Below the pieces are notes generated by a model, which saw nothing but the letters and a program-made list of their open reading frames with translations, was not told the DNA's origin and did not search any database. A program made the position numbers and the translations under genes. 64,000 bases of DNA from Streptomyces sp. NRRL S-350 (GTDB lineage Bacteria; Actinomycetota; Actinomycetes; Streptomycetales; Streptomycetaceae): the NCBI RefSeq assembly GCF_000719705.1, contig NZ_JOHO01000011.1, positions 248,001 through 312,000 on the forward strand. Direction: 5' to 3'. This document shows, in pieces, positions 52,364 through 64,000 of this stretch. Position 1 is the first letter of the stretch. The number at the start of each line of letters is the position of its first letter.

Positions 52364-53025
52364 CGCGACTCCTGCGGCCCGTCGGCGCCCTGCTCCGCGT
52401 CCTCGGCGGCGCGCTTCCTGGCGGCGCGCTCGGCGGCCTTCTGCTGCTTGGCGGCGATCACCGCCTCGTGGTCCTGCTCCTTGGCGCGGTTGCGGGCGAC
52501 CCGCTCACCGGCGGCCTCGACCTCGGCCGGGGAGACGCACGGGCCCTTGGCCCACCAGTCCTCCAGCATGCCGATCGCCTCGTCGCCGAGCGGGTTGACG
52601 CCCTCGCCGGCCGCCAGCGAGTGGCCGACGAGCACGTGCAGGCACTTCACCCGGTCCGGCATGCCGCCGGCGCTCGGGAAGCCCTCCAGCACCTCGATCG
52701 CGTCGCGCCGGGCGATGTAGTCCTCGTGCGCCTTCTGGTAGGCGGCGGCCAGCTCCGGGTCCTGGGCGAGCCGGGCGCTCTGCTCCTTCATCACGCCGTC
52801 CGCCTCGAGCGTGCCGATCAGCGACGCGGCCTTGGGGCAGGTCAGGTAGTACAGCGTCGGGAACGGCGTGCCGTCCGGCAGCCGGGGAGCCGTCTCCACG
52901 ACGTCCGGGTTGCCGCAGGGGCAGCGGTGCGCCACGCCGCGCAGGCCGCGCGGCACCCGGCCGAGCTGGGCGGCGATGGCCGCGACGTCGGCGTCGGAGA
53001 CGGCGGGGTGGTTCTCAGTGGTCAT
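52360..53025 (-). CDS. DUF501 family protein, 221 aa
   Basis: ATG at 53025 (MTTENHPAVSDADVAAIAAQ). Contains the family core CPCGNPDVVETAPRLPDGTP, PTLYYLTCPKAASLIGTLEA and VKCLHVLVGHSLAAGEGVNP, with a charged C-terminal tail (KQQKAAERAARKRAAEDAEQ). DUF501 proteins are found between eno-ftsB and ppx in actinobacteria; their exact role is not known. It overlaps ftsB by about 11 bp. Confidence 0.85.
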   Translation of the reverse strand: MTTENHPAVSDADVAAIAAQLGRVPRGLRGVAHRCPCGNPDVVETAPRLPDGTPFPTLYYLTCPKAASLIGTLEADGVMKEQSARLAQDPELAAAYQKAHEDYIARRDAIEVLEGFPSAGGMPDRVKCLHVLVGHSLAAGEGVNPLGDEAIGMLEDWWAKGPCVSPAEVEAAGERVARNRAKEQDHEAVIAAKQQKAAERAARKRAAEDAEQGADGPQESR

Positions 53026-53524
53026 GGGGGGAGGTGTCTCCAACGGGGGACGGTGGGAGCGGAAGGGGGGTGGCGGGGGCAGCCGCGGCCGTGTCGGCGG
53101 CGTCCACCGAGTCCCAGATGCTGGCGTACCAGGGCTTGCCGGCCGTCGACCGGCCGGCCGCCGTGCCGCCGGGCGGGGCGGCGCCGACCGCGGGCGAGGA
53201 GGGCCGGGCGGAGGCCTGGCCGGCCGGGTCCACGGCGATGTACGGGGTCTCCCCCGGCACCGCGTAGTGCAGCCGGGCGCGGGCCTGCGCCTTGACGTAC
53301 TCCGGGTCCTGCCAGCGGGCCTTGTCCCGGCGCAGCTGTTCGACCTGCTGGCGGGCGTGGTCGGCCTTCGCCCGCTGGGCGGAGATCTCGGCGCGCTGGG
53401 AGATGAACTGCCGTGTCGGGTAGGCGAGGATCGCCACCAGGGAGCAGAGCACCAGGACGAGGACGGTCGCCCGGCTCGTGAACCGAGGCCGGGCCGCCAA
53501 GCCCGGGATCCTCCAGCCTGCCAT
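53015..53524 (-). CDS. FtsB/DivIC-type septum formation initiator, 169 aa
   Basis: A membrane helix at about 19-37 (ATVLVLVLCSLVAILAYPTR) followed by a coiled coil (QRAEISAQRAKADHARQQVE, then QLRRDKARWQDPEYVKAQAR) and a Pro/Ala-rich external tail. The RARLHYAVPGETPY sequence is the FtsB signature after the coiled coil. Expected to join FtsQ and FtsL at the division site. The position downstream of eno is conserved in actinomycetes. Confidence 0.85.
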   Translation of the reverse strand: MAGWRIPGLAARPRFTSRATVLVLVLCSLVAILAYPTRQFISQRAEISAQRAKADHARQQVEQLRRDKARWQDPEYVKAQARARLHYAVPGETPYIAVDPAGQASARPSSPAVGAAPPGGTAAGRSTAGKPWYASIWDSVDAADTAAAAPATPLPLPPSPVGDTSPHDH

Positions 53525-53550
53525 CTCCGGTGTCCCCTCCTGGTCGCGAC

Positions 53551-53592
53551 GGTGCCCCGCCGTCCACCCTACGGGGTGAACGGCGGGGCACC
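53551..53592 (-). terminator. hairpin between eno and ftsB
   Basis: Arms GGTGCCCCGCCGT and ACGGCGGGGCACC around CCACCCTACGGGGTGA, 48 bp downstream of eno. It may stop most eno transcripts while a fraction reads into ftsB. Confidence 0.65.
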
Positions 53593-53640
53593 GGTCAGGC
53601 GTGCGCTACCGGGAGCGCGCGGCCGTCGTACCCGCCCTGC

Positions 53641-56269
<2,629 letters not shown>

Positions 56270-56446
56270 TCAGGCCGATCACAAGCTCATATCACCGATA
56301 TCACACCGAAATTACGGCGCGCGCCCGATCGCCCACCGCCGACGGAGGTATGTCCGGGTTGATGGGCGTTCACCCCCCGCTTGGTGAACGTCCGCCGGCG
56401 ACCCGCCGGTTCACGACCGGGCGCGTCGCCGGGTCGTGCCGATATG

Positions 56447-57814
56447 TCAGGGCGCAGAAGGAGCGCGCGGCGGAGTATGCGGTGGCGTATGCGGTGGCGT
56501 ATGCGGTGGCGTATGCGGGGAGCGGCTCTCCGGACTGAATTCGACCGGGAGTTCCCGCAGTCCGCGCATGATCAGACCACCGCGCCAGCGCAGGTTCTCC
56601 GGGCTTTCCGCGAGCCGCAGATCGGGCAGCCGGGAAAGCAGTGTGGCCAGCGCGGACCGCCCCTCCAGACGGGCCAGTGGGGCGCCGATGCAGTAGTGGA
56701 TGCCGTGCCCGAAACCCAGGTGGGGATTGTCCGACCGGGCCAGGTCCAGGGCGTTCTCGTCCGCGAACCGGGCCGGATCACGGTTCGCCGCGGCCAGCAC
56801 CACCAGCACCGGATCGCCGACCGGGATGTCCACCTCGCCGATGGTCAGCGGCCGCGTCGCGAACCGCCAGGTCGCCAGCTCCACCGGCCCGTCGTAGCGC
56901 AGGAGTTCCTCGATGCCGGTGTCCAGCAGCGCGCGCTCCCCGCGCGCCACCGACGCCTGCAGCAGCCCGCGCTGCTCCGGATTGCGCAGCAGCGCGTACG
57001 TGCCGTTGCCGATGAGGTTCACGGTGGTCTCGAAACCGGCGAACAGGAGGATGAAGGCCATCGCCGCGGCCTCGTTCTCCGTCAGGTGCTCGCCGTGGTC
57101 GCTCGCCCGGATCAGGCCCGAGATCAGGTCGTCCCCGAGGTCGGCGCGCTTGCGGTGGATCAGCTCCAGCAGGTACGCCCGGATCCGCTTCACCGCCCGC
57201 CCGACGCCGCCGCGTTGGCCTCCGCCCTGTCCCGGCTTCGTGTGCCGCAGCATCATCCCGGCCCAGTCGCGGAAGTCGTCCTGGTCCTCGGCCGGCACGC
57301 CCAGCAGGTCGCAGATCGCGTAGATCGGGAGCGGGAACGCGAACTCGTGGATCAGGTCCGCCGAGCCGCGCTGCGCGAAACCGTCGATCAGCCGGTCGGT
57401 GAGCTGCTGCACCCTCGGCTCGAACTCGGCCACCCGGCGCGGCGTGAACGCCTTCGACACCAGCCGGCGCAGGCGGGTGTGGTCCGGCGGGTCGATGTTC
57501 AGCAGGTGCGTCATCAGGTCCGCCTGCCGCTCCCCCGGGATGCCCACCCGGCCGGTACGGTGCGCCTGCTCGCTGTGGTGCGCCGGGTTCTTCGACAGAC
57601 GGCCGTCCGCCAGGGCCTGCCGGGCGTCCGCGTACCTGGTCACCAGCCACGCCTCGACCCCGCTGGGCAGCGTGGTGCGGTGCACCGGGGAGTGCTCGCG
57701 CAGCCAGGCGTAGGCGGGGTACGGATCGGAGGCGAACTCCCAGCCGAACAGCTGCGGAGCGGGGGCTTCGGGCTGAGCGGCGGCGCTCTGGGCGGGGTCG
57801 GGCTGAGCTGGCAT
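56447..57814 (-). CDS. cytochrome P450, 455 aa
   Basis: A soluble bacterial P450 that oxidises an unknown substrate with electrons from ferredoxin. Seen: the I-helix AGFETT (near residue 264), EELLR of the ExxR motif (near 306), and the heme loop FGHGIHYCIGAPLARLEGRS with the Cys ligand (near 375). The C-terminal tail HTPPHTPPHTPPHTPP comes from a 12-bp tandem repeat and is not part of the fold. A P450 beside eno is conserved in Streptomyces (CYP107-like in S. coelicolor). Confidence 0.85.
   Translation of the reverse strand: MPAQPDPAQSAAAQPEAPAPQLFGWEFASDPYPAYAWLREHSPVHRTTLPSGVEAWLVTRYADARQALADGRLSKNPAHHSEQAHRTGRVGIPGERQADLMTHLLNIDPPDHTRLRRLVSKAFTPRRVAEFEPRVQQLTDRLIDGFAQRGSADLIHEFAFPLPIYAICDLLGVPAEDQDDFRDWAGMMLRHTKPGQGGGQRGGVGRAVKRIRAYLLELIHRKRADLGDDLISGLIRASDHGEHLTENEAAAMAFILLFAGFETTVNLIGNGTYALLRNPEQRGLLQASVARGERALLDTGIEELLRYDGPVELATWRFATRPLTIGEVDIPVGDPVLVVLAAANRDPARFADENALDLARSDNPHLGFGHGIHYCIGAPLARLEGRSALATLLSRLPDLRLAESPENLRWRGGLIMRGLRELPVEFSPESRSPHTPPHTPPHTPPHTPPRAPSAP
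56475..56518. repeat. 12-bp tandem repeat at the P450 3' end
   Basis: About three and a half copies of GTATGCGGTGGC, producing the His-Thr-Pro-Pro tail of the P450. Likely slipped-strand expansion; copy number may vary between strains. Confidence 0.8.
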
Positions 57815-58101
57815 GGGTCGACCGTATCCGGTGCGTTCCCGGCGAGCCGGGCGCGCCCTTCCGAGGCCGCGCGCGACGGCCCTCCACCGGCGCGTGACCG
57901 GCGCGTGGCCGGCGCGCCAACGGTCCGTGGACGACCCGTGGACGGGCCGTGGACAGCTCTTGGACAGCTCTTGGCCGGGCGGCGGGCGTGAGCCTGGTCA
58001 CCTGCGGGGTAATCCCTGTTGCGGAGGGTCAGGACGTGCCTACGATCCTCCGCAGTACGCGTGGGCGCCGGTGCGGTGTCGCCCACAGGGAGGAGCAGGC
58101 C

Positions 58102-58527
58102 ATGCGGGTCAGCGGGTCAGTCGTCGTCATCGCGGTACTCGACGGCGGGTCGGGCGCCGACCTCGCCCGCCGCTTCTCCGCGGCCGGCGCCGCCGGAATG
58201 CTGATCGCCGACCAGCACGTCGGCATCGCCGAGGACCTCGCCGCCGAACTCGACCGGCCGGGCTGCCCGGTCGTCGGCGTCTGCGGCGACATCCGCCGCC
58301 CCAGCGACGTCGCCGCCCTCGTCGACACCGCCGAGAAGCACCTCGGGCCGATCGACCTGTTCGCCGTCGCCGGCCCGGACGGCGAGCGGATCATCTCCCT
58401 CGCCGACCTGCCCGACCACCTCGACCTCGAACGCCTCGCCGAACTCGTCGTCCTCGTCGGCGAGGCCATCGGCGAACTCGTCCCGCCCCAGCGGCGCCCG
58501 GTCGGGACCACCGCCGCGGCGGCCTGA
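58102..58527 (+). CDS. Rossmann-like (SDR-type) small protein, 141 aa
   Basis: ATG at 58102 with GGGAGGAGCAGG upstream. Begins VVVIAVLDGGSGADLARRFS, followed by AGMLIADQHVGIAEDLAAEL, GCPVVGVCGDIRRPSDVAAL and GPIDLFAVAGPDGERII, the order of the first four strands of a short-chain dehydrogenase. The catalytic Tyr-x-x-x-Lys part is absent and the protein is about half the normal length, so it is either a truncated or a binding-only form. Function unknown. Confidence 0.6.
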   Translation: MRVSGSVVVIAVLDGGSGADLARRFSAAGAAGMLIADQHVGIAEDLAAELDRPGCPVVGVCGDIRRPSDVAALVDTAEKHLGPIDLFAVAGPDGERIISLADLPDHLDLERLAELVVLVGEAIGELVPPQRRPVGTTAAAA

Positions 58528-58551
58528 GCCGCCCGGCCGTGCGCCGGGGCC

Positions 58552-59571
58552 TCACTCCGGCTTGAGGCCCTCGGCCGCGCGCACCGCGGCCCGGTAGCCG
58601 CGGGCGGCGGACCGCAGCGCGGCGTCCACGTCCACCCCGGCGTCGTGCGCCCGCTGCGCCACGGCGAGCAGCAACCGGCCCGCCGACTCCGCGGTCAGCT
58701 CCGTCGGCAGCTCGTACGGCTCGTCCGGCACCCCCGTGAAACCCGCCCGGCGCACCCGGGACACCAGCTTCGCCGCGTACGCCAGCGCGGGCAGCCCGGC
58801 CGGCACGCCGTCCAGCACCGACTCCCGGTCCGCCTTCTCCGCGGCCTTCAGCTGCTCCCAGTTCGCCTCCACCTCGGCGGCGCCCCCGGCCTCCACGTCC
58901 CCGAACACGTGCGGGTGCCGGTACATCAGCTTCTCGACGATGTCGCCGGCCACGTCGTCGACGGTGAACGGCTCGGTCGGATGCTCCTCGGCGATCCGGG
59001 AGTGGAAGAACACCTGGAGCAGCACGTCGCCCAGCTCCTCGCGCAGTGTCTCCCGGTCCCCCTCCTCGATCGCCTCGACCAGCTCGTACGCCTCCTCCAC
59101 CAGGTACTTCACCAGACTCTCGTGGGTCTGCTCGGCGTCCCAGGGGCAGCCGCCCGGCGAGCGCAGCCGGTCCATCACCGTCACCAGGTCCAGCAGCCGC
59201 GACCCGGGCAGGTCGTACGAACCCGGCAGCACCTCGATCTCCGGCACCTCACCGGCCCGCTCCACCGCGAGCCGCGCCAGCGCGTCCGTCAGTCCCGGAT
59301 CCCCGTCCGGGCTGCCCAGCCACACCGTCGGGCCGGCCCCGGCCGGCTGCGCGGTGAGCAGCCGCGCCAGCTCGGGCGCCGACCCGGCCGCCGCCACCTC
59401 CACCGCGACCCCGGCCTGCCGCACCGCCGCCACCTGCGGGTGCCCCTCGTCCCCGACGAGCACCCGCCCCGCCGACCGCAACGCCTCCCACGCCGGCCAC
59501 GCCAGCAGCCCGGGAGCCACCCGGTGGGTGGTGGTCAGCAGGATCAACGTGGCACCGGGAACATTCGTCAT
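58552..59571 (-). CDS. mazG: nucleoside triphosphate pyrophosphohydrolase MazG, 339 aa
   Basis: Hydrolyses NTPs, helping remove damaged nucleotides. The C-terminal domain has the MazG motif EEAYELVEAIEEGDRETLRE and EELGDVLLQVFFH, with the metal-binding acidic residues, and ends in an Arg/Ala helix. The first 130 residues are an extra actinobacterial N-terminal domain. ATG at 59571 is chosen; a GTG 3 bp earlier gives one more residue. Confidence 0.85.
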   Translation of the reverse strand: MTNVPGATLILLTTTHRVAPGLLAWPAWEALRSAGRVLVGDEGHPQVAAVRQAGVAVEVAAAGSAPELARLLTAQPAGAGPTVWLGSPDGDPGLTDALARLAVERAGEVPEIEVLPGSYDLPGSRLLDLVTVMDRLRSPGGCPWDAEQTHESLVKYLVEEAYELVEAIEEGDRETLREELGDVLLQVFFHSRIAEEHPTEPFTVDDVAGDIVEKLMYRHPHVFGDVEAGGAAEVEANWEQLKAAEKADRESVLDGVPAGLPALAYAAKLVSRVRRAGFTGVPDEPYELPTELTAESAGRLLLAVAQRAHDAGVDVDAALRSAARGYRAAVRAAEGLKPE

Positions 59572-59652
59572 CACACCCCGAACCTACTCTCCCGGGGCGG
59601 CGGGTCAGGAGCGGCGGGTGGCCGGGCGGGTGGCCGGCCAGGCTGCCGGGCG

Positions 59653-63309
<3,657 letters not shown>

Positions 63310-63810
63310 CTGGGGTCTCTTCTTCGTCCCGTGGCTGATGCTGCCCCGGGGCGTCGAAAGCCCGCCGGGGCAACGCGAACGGCCCGGCGCGCCGAGCGGC
63401 CGGGGGTCTCCAGCCTACGCCGCGCCGCCGACACGCACGCGGCGTACGGCCCCGGCGGGGCCGGGCGAGGCCGAACCGGTCGGGCCCACCCGGCAGCGGG
63501 GCACGGCCATCCGCCACGAACTGGACATATTCCTGTCACTGGCCGTCCATGGAGATCGCGCACCATGGTGAACGTGCCCGCCGCACCCAACCGTGGGGGA
63601 TGGCTGCGGCGGCACTGTCGCACCCCCGATGGGGGTCGGAGGTGCGAGGCCGGGCGGCCCTGGGTGGGGGCGCCCGCCCAAGCGCCGGGAACCGTGGCGC
63701 CCTTTCCTGGAGGGCGCCACGGGTCTCGGCCTACTTCGTTCCGCTTCGTTCCCCTTCGTTCCCGCAGGCTGTCCGCTCGCGGACGCGGGCGTCGGCGGCG
63801 GGCCGCGCGG
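63310..63810. other. intergenic region, no convincing gene
   Basis: 500 bp between mfd and the partial gene at the right edge. One short rightward frame near 63,500-63,570 reads RHELDIFLSLAVHGDRAPW, faintly like the start of a LysR-type HTH, but it has no body or start and is not called. The mfd promoter should lie near 63,320-63,560. Confidence 0.5.
63692..63722 (-). terminator. hairpin terminator
   Basis: Arms CCGTGGCGCCCT and AGGGCGCCACGG, downstream of the leftward gene whose stop is at 63811. Confidence 0.7.
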
Positions 63811-64000
63811 TCAGCGGCGGCGGTAGGTGACGGTGTGGGGGGTCGCGTAGTCGGCGCCGTCGTCCACGATGATGATCTTCGGGACGATCCGGGTCTCCTC
63901 CGCCGACTCCGCCTCGGCTCCGGCCTCGGCATCCCCGCCGTGAGCGCCCTGAGCACCGTGAGCGCCCTGACCGCCGTGAGCACCCTGGGCACCGTCCCCG
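63811..64000 (-). CDS. C-terminal part of a hypothetical protein (5' end outside window)
   Basis: 63 codons visible: a Gly/Ala/His/Gln repeat (GAHGGQGAHGAQGAHGG), an acidic stretch (DAEAGAEAESAEE) and a strand-rich end (TRIVPKIIIVDDGADYATPH). The repeat suggests an extended or extracellular protein, possibly with variable copy number. Family not recognised. Confidence 0.5.
   Translation of the reverse strand, partial: GDGAQGAHGGQGAHGAQGAHGGDAEAGAEAESAEETRIVPKIIIVDDGADYATPHTVTYRRR

Noticed and set aside
56475-56518. 12-bp repeats as a CRISPR or minisatellite origin
   Set aside because: Contiguous, in frame within a P450 gene, with no spacers; simple slippage explains it.
56447-57814. P450 as part of a secondary-metabolite cluster
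   Set aside because: No biosynthetic core gene is near it; this P450 position beside eno is part of the conserved streptomycete backbone.
63490-63575. LysR-like regulator fragment before mfd
   Set aside because: Only about 20 residues look like the start of such a regulator, without start codon, HTH body or stop context; too weak to call.

Overview
The window looks like chromosome from a high-GC actinomycete, most likely Streptomycetaceae (Streptomyces or Kitasatospora). The reasons are strong third-position G/C, GTG and TTG starts, a WhiB-like protein, a Rpf-type resuscitation factor with a c-di-AMP (ydaO-type) riboswitch, and the gene order ndh, ppx, DUF501, ftsB, eno, Rpf/LysM, P450, mazG, mfd on the right. 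The genus cannot be fixed from sequence reading alone.

The window has two parts. Positions 1 to about 45,755 are one large integrated element, open at the left edge. Its right end is a large tyrosine integrase (43,696-45,639) followed by a remnant of the 3' end of a leucine-type tRNA gene (45,731-45,755). The intact target tRNA and the other attachment site must lie left of the window. Positions 46,046-64,000 are ordinary host chromosome: a MacB/FtsX-type ABC exporter, type II NADH dehydrogenase, exopolyphosphatase, DUF501 protein, FtsB/DivIC, enolase, a secreted Rpf/LysM protein, a cytochrome P450, a small Rossmann-like protein, MazG and Mfd.

Element layout, left to right: (a) 0-12.6 kb, leftward small genes of unknown function, separated by two families of repeated control sequences (an AT-rich upstream element in four copies and a palindromic operator of the CATAGTGGG/CCCACTATG type), with two rightward HTH or membrane genes; (b) 13.4-19 kb, a membrane and spread-like operon rich in Pro/Ala and acidic tracts, possibly a transfer apparatus; (c) 19.2-22.4 kb, an HTH regulator, a GIY-YIG nuclease, a lipoprotein, PyrE, a small membrane protein and a tRNA-Leu with anticodon UAA; (d) 22.5-31.6 kb, tightly overlapping leftward cargo genes, several duplicated within themselves or in pairs, ending with an HTH-HNH protein; (e) 31.7-33.0 kb, a probable replication initiator with five iterons inside its own gene, then a GIY-YIG protein diverging from a Phd/YefM antitoxin; (f) 33.9-42.2 kb, a phage-like leftward early operon: XRE repressor, YqaJ exonuclease, RecT, DnaQ-like exonuclease, RusA resolvase, HTH, WhiB and an Arr-like ADP-ribosyltransferase; (g) 42.2-43.6 kb, a divergent XRE/XRE switch with an operator array and a membrane protein; (h) the integrase and attachment site.

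Taken together the element resembles a hybrid of temperate phage and integrative plasmid: a lysogeny-type switch, its own replication and recombination functions, a membrane operon, and no structural (head or tail) genes in view. No TraB/FtsK translocase is visible, though it could lie left of the window. The most unusual features are the clusters of TGTCCGGACA palindromes, some read in frame inside genes, the element-borne UUA-decoding tRNA beside pyrE, and the iterons within the initiator gene. Most functions in 0-31 kb remain unknown and are described only by what is visible.
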